A stretch of 64,000 nt of DNA from Pseudoteredinibacter isoporae (GTDB lineage: Bacteria; Pseudomonadota; Gammaproteobacteria; Pseudomonadales; Cellvibrionaceae), in assembly GCF_011602085.1 (NCBI RefSeq), contig NZ_JAAONY010000001.1, positions 992,001 to 1,056,000 on the forward strand, written 5' to 3'. The position numbers and the translations under genes are program-made. The notes under the pieces were generated by a model, which saw only the letters and a list, made by a program, of their open reading frames with translations, did not search any database and was not told the origin of the DNA. Of this stretch, positions 8,966 through 17,882 are shown one piece after another; within the stretch, counting starts at the first letter, position 1, and every line of letters starts with the position of its first letter.

Positions 8966-9130
8966 GATTTTGCTAATGTAAAACGCGGCGTAAAAAAGAG
9001 CCATTGTAACAAGGCTTGGGAGGGGCTTGCTAAGCTTGCTTGACTTTCTTTAAAGTACCCATGTTACACTGAATTTAACAATCGGAAAATTAAAGTAATA
9101 ATTGAGGCGATAGATTGGGAGTAATAGATA

Positions 9131-9931
9131 ATGGTACGCGTTGAAAAGAACGGACCTGTGACGACGGTCATCATCGATCGAGCCCATGCCAGGAATGCCG
9201 TTGATGGTCCCACCGCCCGAGCGCTTGCAGAAGCCTTTATGGATTTTGAGCAAGATGATGAAGCCAAGGTTGCGGTGTTCTATGGTGATGGCGGTTTTTG
9301 TGCCGGCGCGGATCTGAAAGCCGTAGCGCAAATGGATGGTGCCAACCCCATGGTCGATCCTGCGCCACTCAAAGGGGAAACACTGAGTCTTGATGACAGC
9401 GGCCCAATGGGGCCTTCTCGTCTTCTGCTGAGTAAACCGGTTATCGCGGCTATTGAAGGCCATGCTGTTGCTGGCGGAATGGAGCTGGCGCTGTGGTGTG
9501 ATATGCGGGTGATGGAGGCGGATGCGGTCTTTGGCATTTTCTGTCGCCGCTGGGGGGTGCCATTAATCGATGGCGGAACTCAGCGTCTTCCCCGTTTGAT
9601 CGGTTTGAGTCGTGCTATGGATTTGATTCTTACCGGTCGTCCAGTGGCAGCCAATGAGGCCTTGCAAATGGGCTTGGCCAACCGGGTAGTCGACACAGGA
9701 ACGGTGCGGGCAGAGGCGGAACAGCTGGCTCTTTCAATTGCACAATTTCCCCAGGATTGCTTGCGTGCAGACCGGCTGTCCGCCTATCAGGCTTTTGACG
9801 GCAGCATCGAAGAGGGCTTGGCTATTGAGTTTTCGCGTGGCCGCCCGGTGGTGGATCAAGGTCTGGCAAGTTCAGGGGCGGCGCGCTTCGCCTCGGGCAA
9901 AGGCCGAGGAGGAGATTTTTCGGATATTTAA
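9131..9931 (+). CDS. Crotonase-family protein (enoyl-CoA hydratase/isomerase-like)
   Basis: A complete 266-residue crotonase-fold protein. The oxyanion-hole segments are clear: GGFCAGADLKAV near 55-66 and GHAVAGGMELAL near 114-125. Aligned with rat enoyl-CoA hydratase, the residue matching Glu144 falls in WGVPLIDGGTQRL and is not Glu, with a few residues missing there. The residue matching Glu164 is Asp (GLSRAMDLIL). It may therefore be an isomerase, hydrolase or other CoA enzyme and not a classical hydratase. It stands alone on the plus strand, divergent from mnmH. The 165 bp upstream contain AT-rich sequence compatible with a promoter. Confidence 0.88.
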   Translation: MVRVEKNGPVTTVIIDRAHARNAVDGPTARALAEAFMDFEQDDEAKVAVFYGDGGFCAGADLKAVAQMDGANPMVDPAPLKGETLSLDDSGPMGPSRLLLSKPVIAAIEGHAVAGGMELALWCDMRVMEADAVFGIFCRRWGVPLIDGGTQRLPRLIGLSRAMDLILTGRPVAANEALQMGLANRVVDTGTVRAEAEQLALSIAQFPQDCLRADRLSAYQAFDGSIEEGLAIEFSRGRPVVDQGLASSGAARFASGKGRGGDFSDI

Positions 9932-9990
9932 ATTCTATAGCGATGTTAGGTTCTGTCGTGCGGCTTTCTGTTTCTCCCTGACGAATGGAA

Positions 9991-10791
9991 TTATTTGATA
10001 ACCTGATAATTCTGTTCGCTCATCAAATCCACGCCGCACTTCAGGCTGCTGATCCATTTCAGGAACTGGGCAATCATGGTGCGCCCTACAAAGGGTCGGC
10101 CGTGTTGGGGGACAATCATTTGCACATCCAGCTGACTGACCATTTTGGCCCACAGACGGCAGGCTTTATTGCTGGTCATATAACGACGATGAAAACCTTC
10201 CATCAATTTAATATGCGCCGCGAAATCATCCACCGGGTCAGATGCATTGGTATCCACAATGGAAGCGCCCATGTCACCGGAAAATAAAATTTTACTGACC
10301 GGGTCGTAAAAATTCAGATTGCCCACCGAGTGCAGGAAGTGAGCAGGCAGACAAATGATATGGTCGCGACCAAAGGGAATTTTCTGGCCTTCATCGGGCA
10401 CACCAATGATGCGCTCGTCGACAGTGGCGCTGAGCTTGTCAGTAATAAAGTTGGACGCCAAATGCGGCAGAAAGCGTGACCAGAGCTTGGGGGTCACGAC
10501 TTTACAATGGCTGTGCATCATCCAGCGAGGTAATGAGGCAATAATGTCCGGGTCTTGGTGGGACGCGAAAATATAATCCAGCTCCTGCAGGCTGACGTGT
10601 TTGCTGATTTCAATTGACAGCGGTGTGTAGGTCAGATCGCCACCGGGGTCGATCAGTGCCGTGTGATTTTCATCAATAATCAGAAACTGGTTGGCCTGGA
10701 CACCATGGCCCTCCACCAGATCAGAAAATACGATGCAGCTATGGTTGTCTTTACGGTAAAGAACCGTCGCCGCTTTACTAGAGATATTCAT
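9991..10791 (-). CDS. Oxygen-binding di-iron (ODP-type) metallo-beta-lactamase-fold protein
   Basis: A 266-residue protein related to the di-iron half of flavodiiron proteins but with no flavodoxin domain. Visible ligand motifs are FASHQDPDIIASLP near 95 (the HxxxDxxxxxP-like site), LPAHFLHSVGN near 150, FSGDMGASIVD near 170 and IVPQHGRPF near 230. Stand-alone ODP proteins bind O2 or act in oxygen/NO sensing, for example in chemotaxis systems. The cytoplasmic location follows from the lack of a signal peptide. An FNR/Anr-like site 70 bp upstream fits control by oxygen or nitric oxide. The gene is monocistronic. Confidence 0.85.
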   Translation of the reverse strand: MNISSKAATVLYRKDNHSCIVFSDLVEGHGVQANQFLIIDENHTALIDPGGDLTYTPLSIEISKHVSLQELDYIFASHQDPDIIASLPRWMMHSHCKVVTPKLWSRFLPHLASNFITDKLSATVDERIIGVPDEGQKIPFGRDHIICLPAHFLHSVGNLNFYDPVSKILFSGDMGASIVDTNASDPVDDFAAHIKLMEGFHRRYMTSNKACRLWAKMVSQLDVQMIVPQHGRPFVGRTMIAQFLKWISSLKCGVDLMSEQNYQVIK

Positions 10792-10860
10792 GTATGAAAG
10801 GCCTCTTTTGGGCTTTTAGTATTGGGCCGTGCACATTAATGCCGAGTGCGAAAAGAGGAT

Positions 10861-10874
10861 ATGATCTGGATCAA
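10861..10874 (-). promoter_or_regulatory. Candidate FNR/Anr/Dnr box upstream of the ODP gene
   Basis: Read toward the gene the site is TTGATCCAGATCAT, matching the consensus TTGATnnnnATCAA at 9 of 10 defined bases. It is centred about 76 bp before the start codon. An AT-rich -10-like hexamer (TTAATG/TAATGT around 10834-10839) sits at the distance expected if the box is at -41.5. Confidence 0.6.
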
Positions 10875-10908
10875 GAGTGGCGCGATAGATAATCCAAAAG
10901 GATTAATT

Positions 10909-10941
10909 AATGAGCTGTATTCATATCGAATACAGCTCATT
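10909..10941. terminator. 14-bp perfect hairpin downstream of argA
   Basis: AATGAGCTGTATTC pairs with GAATACAGCTCATT around a 5-base loop. It lies 27 bp beyond the argA stop. The following minus-strand sequence (AATTAATCC) is AT-rich but not a T run, so efficiency as an intrinsic terminator is uncertain. Confidence 0.6.
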
Positions 10942-10967
10942 GGGTGTCAAAGTCGGAATGGTGATGA

Positions 10968-12281
10968 TTATTTGTCTATTTTTTTGACGAAGACTTTAGA
11001 GTTGCGCTGATAATTATAAAACGACTGTTTTTCGTCAGGCAGGATCGCAACATTCGCAGATTCAAAACCTTGCTCAATAAACCAGTGGGCAGTTTGCGTG
11101 GTCAGGGTAAACAGCTGTTCAAAGCCGAGCTTTTTGGCCTGGCGTTCAATATGTTTCAATAATTTGGCCGCTCGACCGCCGCCCTGATATTCTGGTGCGG
11201 TGACAACGCAGGCAAGCTCGCCTGAATTGGCGGAGTTAAACGGATACAAGGCCGCACAGGCGATAATGGCTCCGTCCTTTTCCATCACTGTGAAATGTTC
11301 AACTTCCATTTCCAATCGCTCACGAGAGCGACGTACCAGTACCCCCTGTTTTTCCAGTGGGCGAATCAAGTCCAGAATGCCGCCAACATCACTGATGCGT
11401 GCGCGACGGATAAGTTCATAGCTGTCGCGATACACCATCGTTCCGGCTCCGTCACGGGTGAAGAGTTCCTTGAGTAATGCCCCATCGTCGCCGTAATTGA
11501 GCACATGTGCCCGCGCTACACCTTGATCACAGGCGCGATAGCAGGCTTCCAGAGCAAGGCGATGATCATTCAGGTCGCCATCCTGGCCCAGTGTAGCCTG
11601 ACATTCGAGCAGGGTGAGTTCGCGATAGAGTTCGCCTTTGGCGTTGTAGGCGCCGTCTTCTGAGCAGAAGGCGATCAGCTTGTCGGCTTTCAGATCGATG
11701 GCGACACGGGTGGCCAGCTCGGCGTAGGACAGGTTAAAGGTTTCGCCGGTGGGGGAATAACCCAGCGGCGAAATCAAAACCAGTTGGCGGTTATCCAGCA
11801 TGGTGTCGATAGCATCGGTCGCCAGCTTGCGCACTTTGCCGGTATGTTGCAGATCGACACCATCAATGACACCGATTGGCATAGCAGTGACAAAGTTGCC
11901 CGCGACGACCTGGACATATTCTGCGCCTTTCGGTGCATTCAGGTGGCGGCTGAAGAATGCCGCTTCAATTTGATTGCGCACTTCACCGATAGATTGGCAA
12001 ACCAAACCCATGCTCTCAGGGTCGGTCACGCGTTTGCCTTTATGCAACTGGCTTTCAATTCCGGCGGCTTCAAAGCGAGATTCAATTTGCGGACGAGCAC
12101 CGTGAACCAACACCAGGCGAACGCCCAGGCTGCTCAGCAGATTAATATCACTGACGATATTCAGAAAATTGTCGTGGGCAATCGCGGCGCCCGGCAGCAT
12201 CAGAACAATGGTTTTGCCACGCTGCGACTTGATGTAAGGCGTGGTATCACGGAACCATTTTACATAGTCTTGCTTGTTCAC
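10968..12281 (-). CDS. argA: N-acetylglutamate synthase
   Basis: ArgA acetylates glutamate with acetyl-CoA, the first step of arginine synthesis. The 437 residues match the E. coli length (443). An amino-acid-kinase-like domain (about 1-290) has VLMLPGAAIAHDNF and VLVHGARPQIESR, the arginine feedback region in this family. The C-terminal GNAT domain (about 295-437) has ACVVTAPEYQGGGRAAKLLKHIE, the acetyl-CoA loop. The start MNKQDYVKWFRDTTPYI aligns with known ArgA N-termini. argE lies 127 bp upstream on the same strand, so the two are probably one transcription unit. Confidence 0.95.
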   Translation of the reverse strand: MNKQDYVKWFRDTTPYIKSQRGKTIVLMLPGAAIAHDNFLNIVSDINLLSSLGVRLVLVHGARPQIESRFEAAGIESQLHKGKRVTDPESMGLVCQSIGEVRNQIEAAFFSRHLNAPKGAEYVQVVAGNFVTAMPIGVIDGVDLQHTGKVRKLATDAIDTMLDNRQLVLISPLGYSPTGETFNLSYAELATRVAIDLKADKLIAFCSEDGAYNAKGELYRELTLLECQATLGQDGDLNDHRLALEACYRACDQGVARAHVLNYGDDGALLKELFTRDGAGTMVYRDSYELIRRARISDVGGILDLIRPLEKQGVLVRRSRERLEMEVEHFTVMEKDGAIIACAALYPFNSANSGELACVVTAPEYQGGGRAAKLLKHIERQAKKLGFEQLFTLTTQTAHWFIEQGFESANVAILPDEKQSFYNYQRNSKVFVKKIDK

Positions 12282-12408
12282 TTCGGTAAACTCTTATGGA
12301 TTTTAAGGTATTGAGTATAGCCCGCGTACTGGACGAATTAAAAGCTGTGCAGCTGTTCGGTACCGGGTGCTTTAGCCATCTCTCGATGGTTTTCGTTTTA
12401 AGCGCTTA

Positions 12409-13581
12409 TCATCGTCGCGGGGAGGACGGCAGACAGAAGCGTTGAATAAGGCCGCAGAGAATATCGATCGCCGGAGCAATCTGTTCCTGGGCGATAAATT
12501 CATTGGGTTGATGGGCTTGATCGATACTGCCCGGGCCCAGTACCAGGGTTTCAATGCCCAATTGCTGCAGAAAGGGCGCTTCCGTAGCAAAAGCGACAGC
12601 CTCGCTATCGTGTTGGCTAAGCTCTTCGGCGGCTTGAACCAGCGATGAGTGTTTGTCTTCGGCAAAGGGCTCAACGCCCCCAAAGAGCGTTTCCATCTCA
12701 ATGCGCACCTGGCGCCTTTGGGCAACCTGTTCAACACGCTCTCGAATGGACTGTCGTAACTCTTCATTGCTCATGCCGGGAATGGCGCGCAGATCGAATT
12801 GCATTGCGCAGTCAGCGCAGATCCGATTGGGATTGTCTCCGCCGTGTATGCAGCCGAAATTCATGGTGGGGGTGGGCACTGCAAAGCCGGGATTGCTGTA
12901 CTGTTCCTGCAGTTCTCTGCGGAAGCTCATCAGCTCGCCCATGACTTCGTGCATGGCTTCCATGGCATTGTTACCCAGATCCGGGTTGGAAGAATGCCCA
13001 CTTTGACCCGTGATGCGAAGCTCCTCCATCATAATGCCTTTGTGCATATAAATAGGCTTCAAACCGGTGGGTTCGCCAATCACGGCGTAGCGAGCCTGGC
13101 CCTCTTGGTTAAACCCCTGACTGGCCAATGCATTGGCTCCGCTCATGGAGCTTTCTTCGTCGGCAGTGGCGAGAACGATGAGCGGCTGTTCAAATTCGGC
13201 GTCTTCAAAGCGTTCAACCGCCGCCAGAATTGTTGGGAAAAACCCCTTCATGTCGGTCGCGCCCAGGCCGTAAAAACGCTGGTCTTTATCTTCCAGGGTA
13301 AAAGGGTCGCTCTGCCAGCGCCCTTCATCATAGGGCACCGTATCGGTGTGTCCGGCCAGTACCAGGCCGCCTTGGCCGGTACCGCGTGTGGCGATCAGAT
13401 TGGCTTTATTTTCATGGCCATCTACCGGCAGTATCTGCACTTCAAAAGACAGCGCCTCCAACCAATTGGCCAGCGTGTGAATAACGGTGATATTGCCCAT
13501 ATCCCATTGTGGGCTGTGGCTACTCACAGAAGGAATTTTTACCAATTCAGCGAGGCGTTGGCTAAACAGCTTTTCGTTCAT
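12409..13581 (-). CDS. argE: Acetylornithine deacetylase
   Basis: ArgE removes the acetyl group from N-acetylornithine to give ornithine; it belongs to the M20 metallopeptidase family. With the start at ATG 13581 (MNEKLFSQRLAELVKIPSVS) the protein has 390 residues, near the usual 383; an ATG at 13623 would add 14 atypical residues. Zinc ligands are visible in VLAGHTDTVPYDEGRW (His, Asp), LATADEESSMSG (Glu-Glu) and AVIGEPTGLKP. A dimerisation lid lies between about 180 and 290. Having argE as well as argA indicates the linear acetyl pathway. Confidence 0.93.
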   Translation of the reverse strand: MNEKLFSQRLAELVKIPSVSSHSPQWDMGNITVIHTLANWLEALSFEVQILPVDGHENKANLIATRGTGQGGLVLAGHTDTVPYDEGRWQSDPFTLEDKDQRFYGLGATDMKGFFPTILAAVERFEDAEFEQPLIVLATADEESSMSGANALASQGFNQEGQARYAVIGEPTGLKPIYMHKGIMMEELRITGQSGHSSNPDLGNNAMEAMHEVMGELMSFRRELQEQYSNPGFAVPTPTMNFGCIHGGDNPNRICADCAMQFDLRAIPGMSNEELRQSIRERVEQVAQRRQVRIEMETLFGGVEPFAEDKHSSLVQAAEELSQHDSEAVAFATEAPFLQQLGIETLVLGPGSIDQAHQPNEFIAQEQIAPAIDILCGLIQRFCLPSSPRR

Positions 13582-13794
13582 GCTGGGTAATCCATTGGGC
13601 AATAAAGCTCTACTGTGGATCATTGTCTGGGGATTTGCAATGTTCGCCGTTGAGTCGATAACTGTCGAGTTATGAATGGCGTGTTGCCCGGAATTCTTTC
13701 AATGTGATCGGGTAGCCTGAAGCTTGACCTACAACCTCAGCTATGTATGCTTTCGTCATAAAATATTAATAATAGATGATCAGAGGAAGATCCG

Positions 13795-14529
13795 GTGAAG
13801 CCTGCCAGCAGTTCACATGCCATTATTGATACACCCGCCACTGAAGCGCATCCAACCTCCAGTGTTATCCAGTTAAATGCGCTCAATAAAGTCTACCAAA
13901 CCGGTGATTTAAAGGTGGAGGCGCTAAAGTCCGTCAGCTTGCAAGTTCAACAAAATGAGTTTGTCGCTGTAATGGGGTCATCGGGTTCCGGAAAATCCAC
14001 CATGATGAATATTCTGGGTTGTCTCGATAAGCCCAGCGGGGGCGAATACTGGTTGAATGGACGCAATGTGGCGGCCCTGGATGATGCTGAACTGGCCTCA
14101 ATTCGTAATCATGATATTGGTTTTGTTTTCCAAACCTTCCATTTACTCCCCCGTTTAAGCGCATTGCAAAATGTCGCATTACCTTTGCGTTATGCTGATG
14201 TTGAGCGTCGCGAAGCGGCCGCGAAAGCCAAGGCTATGCTGGAGAAAGTGGGCTTGGGACAAAGAGTGAATCATTTGCCCCACGAGCTTTCTGGTGGACA
14301 GAGGCAACGGGTCGCTGTAGCGCGAGCGCTTATCAATAATCCCAAAATTATTCTTGCTGATGAACCGACGGGAAACTTGGACAGCAAAACGTCGCTGGAA
14401 ATCATGAGTTTATTGCAGGAGCTGCATCGTCAGGGACAAACCATCGTATTGATTACGCACGAAGCCGAAATCGCCGAGTTTGCCCAGCGATTGCTGATCA
14501 TGCGAGATGGAGAGCTGCTCAATGAATAG
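13795..14529 (+). CDS. MacB/LolD-type ABC transporter ATPase
   Basis: The first gene of a five-gene exporter operon. The start is GTG 13795 with AGAGGAAGA just upstream. The first 20 residues (rich in Ser, Ala, Thr, Pro) precede the ATPase domain. Walker A is GSSGSGKST near 63, the signature [15 protein letters not shown] near 162 and Walker [14 protein letters not shown] near 185, followed by a switch His in VLITHE. This subfamily drives MacB-like permeases that move substrates from the periplasm outward or extract lipoproteins. The 3' end overlaps the next start by 8 bp, implying coupled translation. Confidence 0.93.
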   Translation: MKPASSSHAIIDTPATEAHPTSSVIQLNALNKVYQTGDLKVEALKSVSLQVQQNEFVAVMGSSGSGKSTMMNILGCLDKPSGGEYWLNGRNVAALDDAELASIRNHDIGFVFQTFHLLPRLSALQNVALPLRYADVERREAAAKAKAMLEKVGLGQRVNHLPHELSGGQRQRVAVARALINNPKIILADEPTGNLDSKTSLEIMSLLQELHRQGQTIVLITHEAEIAEFAQRLLIMRDGELLNE

Positions 14530-15526
14530 CCCCGTATTTGTTTGCAAAATTGTGAAAAACTTTGTGATGTCCATATTCCTGGTCGCACCTTCGTTATTGC
14601 TGGCTGAACCTTTGTTGGTAAGTGGTTTTGTCGAGGCACGATACAAACAACAGTTCAGTACTCCTGACTCGGACAGTTGGCAGCTTCAAATCAAGTGGTT
14701 GGCAAAAGAAGGGAAGTTGGTCGAAGCGGGGGAAACCGTAGCAATTTTTGACTCGGCGGCGGTTGAATCTGAAGTGGAGGCGGAAGAAGCCAAGCTCAGG
14801 AAAACCCGGGCGGAATCGCAGAAGAAAGAACAAAAACTCCGTCTTGAATTGCTTGAGGCCGAATCTCTGATGCGCGTGGCTGAGTTGGAATTGGAAAAGG
14901 CCGTACTGGAAGCTTCGATACCCGAAACGCATTTGACGAAAATTGTTTACGAAAAAAACCAGCTTGAAAAAAAGAAAATGACCTTGGCTTTACAAGATAG
15001 GAAGCAGGCGTTTACACAGAAGAAAGTCGAGCTTTCAAATCAGCTTGATATTGCTGAAATTCAAATTCTGGCAGCAAGCTCCGAGCTGAAAAGAAAGCAA
15101 GTCATGTTGGCGGGTTTAAACCAGAAAGCCGAGCGAATGGGGACAGTTGTTTACGTTAGGCACCCTTGGTTCGGAAGGAATATTCGTGCCGGGGATACGG
15201 TGCAAAAGAACTTCACGGTGCTTGAAATTCCCGATACCAGCCAACTTTATATCCAGGGCTGGTTGAATGAAGTGGATATTGCCAGGGTGAAAACCGGACC
15301 TGTAGAAATCTATATTGATGCCCTTAATCAAGAGAAAGTTAAAGGTGTATTACGTTCTGTGAGCCAGCAGGGGGAGTCTCGCGCTGCTTGGGGTGATGCC
15401 TCTTATCACGCATTGGAAGTCGAGGTGGACGACCCCGAGTTTGATGTCTCGAAACTGTTGCCGGGAATGAGTGTGATGTTGAAGGTTCCCACTTCAGCAA
15501 CGAGAAAAGGAGTTCGTCAGGGATGA
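14522..15526 (+). CDS. Periplasmic adaptor (HlyD/MacA-type), first of three
   Basis: A 334-residue membrane fusion protein. I choose ATG 14522 with GGAG about 10 bases upstream; an in-frame ATG at 14507 would lie further inside the ATPase gene. A signal peptide with a hydrophobic core (VMSIFLVAPSLLLA) ends near residue 28, giving a periplasmic protein with no lipobox. Residues about 85-195 are strongly charged and helical (EAEEAKLRKTRAESQKKEQ), the coiled-coil hairpin that docks with a TolC partner. The barrel-like C-terminal part (GTVVYVRHPWFGRNIRAGDTV; LLPGMSVMLKVP) aligns with the two following adaptors. Length and order fit the MacA family. Confidence 0.87.
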   Translation: MNSPVFVCKIVKNFVMSIFLVAPSLLLAEPLLVSGFVEARYKQQFSTPDSDSWQLQIKWLAKEGKLVEAGETVAIFDSAAVESEVEAEEAKLRKTRAESQKKEQKLRLELLEAESLMRVAELELEKAVLEASIPETHLTKIVYEKNQLEKKKMTLALQDRKQAFTQKKVELSNQLDIAEIQILAASSELKRKQVMLAGLNQKAERMGTVVYVRHPWFGRNIRAGDTVQKNFTVLEIPDTSQLYIQGWLNEVDIARVKTGPVEIYIDALNQEKVKGVLRSVSQQGESRAAWGDASYHALEVEVDDPEFDVSKLLPGMSVMLKVPTSATRKGVRQG

Positions 15527-16689
15527 GGTGCGTAAAATTTGTGCCGGCATTGGCCGTGCTTCTGTTATCCGCGTGCTCTTTTGAACAGGGTGATGGTTAC
15601 AAGGTTGGACTTGAAACGGTTGAGTTAAGTATCGATAGTACGGGTGAATTGATTTCATCCGATTCAATCAAAATAGGGCCGCCATTCATCAAGCACACTT
15701 GGCGCTACAAGATTACCTATATGGCCAGCGAGGGGGCTGAGGTTAAAGAAGGTGATCGTATTTTGGCCTACGATGGCCAAGAACAGATGAGGAAGTTGCA
15801 AAAGAGCAACTCCACTTTGCAGGCCGAAAAGAAAAAGTTGGAAAGCGAAAATCTGGTCAGTGAAAAAGCCGCTCAGGATCTAAAGCTGTCTCTATCTGAA
15901 ACCCGAATGCAATTAAAGAAAGCCAGGCGCAAAGCCTCCCAGGACGGTGATTATGCAGCTAAGTTGGACGTCAAACGACTGATTGTCGACTTAAAGATTG
16001 CTGAACAAAAACTACTGCTTGAGCAGTCTCGTCTGGAAAGTAAGAAGGCTGAATCGCTCATGCAGCGTAAAATCACTGAATCTGAAATTGCTCGATTGTC
16101 GGCTGAGGTTCAGGCTCACCAGCACGCCTTGAAAAGTCTGGACGTTACCGCAAAAAAGTCAGGTGTTGTCGTGTATCTTAAAGATTTTGAGGGAAATAAA
16201 TTTGCAGTTGGGGACTCTGTGTTTATGTCCCAAAATGTTCTCGAAATTCCCAACCTTGACAAGATGCAAGTAAAAACGACCATTCAGGAACACCACTTTT
16301 CCCATTTGGAACTGGGTAAGGAAGTTCAGGTCCGCCTTGATGCATTGCCGGACAAGGTTTTCAAGGGGCGATTGTTGCAACTTGGAAAAATTGTTCGCAT
16401 GAAGGCCCATGATGATCCCAGCATGGTTTACGATGCCTTGGTGGAGCTGGAGGAAACAGACCCGAATATTATGAGACCTGGAATGGCTGTACGTTTGAAC
16501 ATCGTTCAGCAGAAACTGGATGATGTTGCTGCTATCCCTAAACGTTTTGTGAAATATGAAGATAAGCAAGCTTATGTGGATGTTCAAGGCTGGTTTGGTC
16601 GTCACCGTCAGGATATTAATATCGCGGGTTTTCTTGAAGACAGGGTGGTTGTCGATCAAGGGTTGGAAGGCGGAGAGCGATTACTATGA
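15523..16689 (+). CDS. Lipoprotein periplasmic adaptor (HlyD/MacA-type), second of three
   Basis: A 388-residue adaptor overlapping the previous stop by 4 bp (ATGA). The leader ends in VLLLSACSF, a lipobox, so the mature N-terminus would be lipid-modified Cys19 or so. A biotinyl-lipoyl-like half motif (EGAEVKEGDRILAYDG near 75-90) is followed by a long coiled coil (about 93-205), then the second half (GVVVYLKDFEGNKFAVGDSV) and a barrel ending NIMRPGMAVRLNIV. It is clearly homologous to its neighbours, which points to duplication within the operon. The role is to bridge inner-membrane permease and outer-membrane channel. No TolC homolog is encoded in the window. Confidence 0.88.
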   Translation: MRCVKFVPALAVLLLSACSFEQGDGYKVGLETVELSIDSTGELISSDSIKIGPPFIKHTWRYKITYMASEGAEVKEGDRILAYDGQEQMRKLQKSNSTLQAEKKKLESENLVSEKAAQDLKLSLSETRMQLKKARRKASQDGDYAAKLDVKRLIVDLKIAEQKLLLEQSRLESKKAESLMQRKITESEIARLSAEVQAHQHALKSLDVTAKKSGVVVYLKDFEGNKFAVGDSVFMSQNVLEIPNLDKMQVKTTIQEHHFSHLELGKEVQVRLDALPDKVFKGRLLQLGKIVRMKAHDDPSMVYDALVELEETDPNIMRPGMAVRLNIVQQKLDDVAAIPKRFVKYEDKQAYVDVQGWFGRHRQDINIAGFLEDRVVVDQGLEGGERLL

Positions 16690-17882
16690 AAAAGCTCTTA
16701 CTGCTGTCTTTACTGTTGAGTGTTCAGGCGTGCACCGAACAGCGGCAGGAACAAACGATTTCCGTTGTGGTTGAAAAAAAGGACTTTGAGGTTCTGTTGC
16801 GTGCAAAAGGGGAATTGCACGCTAAAGACAATAAACGAGTTTCGGCCCCCGTTAGTTCAATGCATGCTCTGCGACTGGAATGGTTGAAACCGGAAAACAG
16901 TTTTGTCAAAGAGGGGGAATTGCTGGCACGTTTTGACGCGAGCCGATACCAGTTGATTCGCCAACGGGCCATGTGGTCTTTGCAGCAGCATTCTCTGGCG
17001 AAAAATAACACCAAAACAAAACTGAATATCGAGCAGCTGTCGGTGCTCAGTGAGAGCAACGTGGTTGCTGCTGAAATGGAAATGAGCGAACGTTTTTCTG
17101 TAGATGACCTGCTGGTTTATAGCAAAAATGAAATTGCGGACCAAATGCTGGATAAGGAATATTTAGGTTCAAAACAGGAATATCTGGATTGGCGAAAAGA
17201 CACTTCTTCTGCCCAGGGCAGCGCACAATTAGCCGTTCATGAAGTTAAGGAACAGTCTGAACAGCGCACGATTGAGCGAAACGATAAAGTGTTAAAGCAG
17301 CTTAATATCTATGCGCCCCAGGATGGTGTTTTTGTACACCATAAAAACTGGCGAGGAGAGAAGGTTCAGGTTGGGCAGCAGCTATTGTCGGGCAGTAAGC
17401 TCGGTAGCATTCCTAATCTGGAGGCGCTCCAGGCCAAGTTGTATGTATTGGAGAGTGAGGCGCTCGGCATTGAGCCGGGGCAATCCGTGAAATTAAATTT
17501 GGACGCATTCCCTGACAAAGGCATTCGTGGAGAGCTTCTCTCTATTTCTTCCGTGGCATCGCCACGTTCACAAAGAAGTCCAATTAATTACTTTGAAGTT
17601 ATTGTGCAGCTGGAAGAAACGGATCCGGATTTTATGCGTCCTGGTCAGCGCCTTGAAGGGCAGATAGCAATTGTAAGCAAGCCCGATACATTAACGGTAC
17701 CGCGACAAAGCCTGTTTTCAAAAGATGGTTTGTTCTGGGTGTATGTGAAAATGGGAGATGCCTATGAGCGCCGTGTTGTTAATCTTGGAGTGCGCAGTCT
17801 GAGTCGTGTAGAAATCCGCGCCGGCCTTGAAGCGGGTGAGTCAGTGGCTCTCAGCCTGCCAGAAAATATAGTGGGGTCATAA
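16686..17882 (+). CDS. Lipoprotein periplasmic adaptor (HlyD/MacA-type), third of three
   Basis: A 398-residue adaptor that also overlaps its predecessor by 4 bp (ATGA). The leader MKKLLLLSLLLSVQACTEQ has a lipobox with Cys16. The lipoyl-like motif is ENSFVKEGELLARFDAS near 60-75. A helical segment of about 120 residues follows, with less heptad regularity than in the second adaptor. The second half motif is DGVFVHHKNWRGEKVQVGQQL, then a barrel with FMRPGQRLEGQIAIV. It has the longest C-terminal membrane-proximal domain of the three (LTVPRQSLFSKDGLFWVYVK), the part that contacts MacB-like permeases. This suggests it is the one that docks on the permease, which is inference. Confidence 0.88.
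   Translation: MKKLLLLSLLLSVQACTEQRQEQTISVVVEKKDFEVLLRAKGELHAKDNKRVSAPVSSMHALRLEWLKPENSFVKEGELLARFDASRYQLIRQRAMWSLQQHSLAKNNTKTKLNIEQLSVLSESNVVAAEMEMSERFSVDDLLVYSKNEIADQMLDKEYLGSKQEYLDWRKDTSSAQGSAQLAVHEVKEQSEQRTIERNDKVLKQLNIYAPQDGVFVHHKNWRGEKVQVGQQLLSGSKLGSIPNLEALQAKLYVLESEALGIEPGQSVKLNLDAFPDKGIRGELLSISSVASPRSQRSPINYFEVIVQLEETDPDFMRPGQRLEGQIAIVSKPDTLTVPRQSLFSKDGLFWVYVKMGDAYERRVVNLGVRSLSRVEIRAGLEAGESVALSLPENIVGS

Noticed and set aside
12799-13590. 263-codon plus-strand ORF
   Set aside because: It is antisense to argE, has no ribosome site and its sequence has no recognisable domain. It is a shadow of the GC-rich minus-strand gene.
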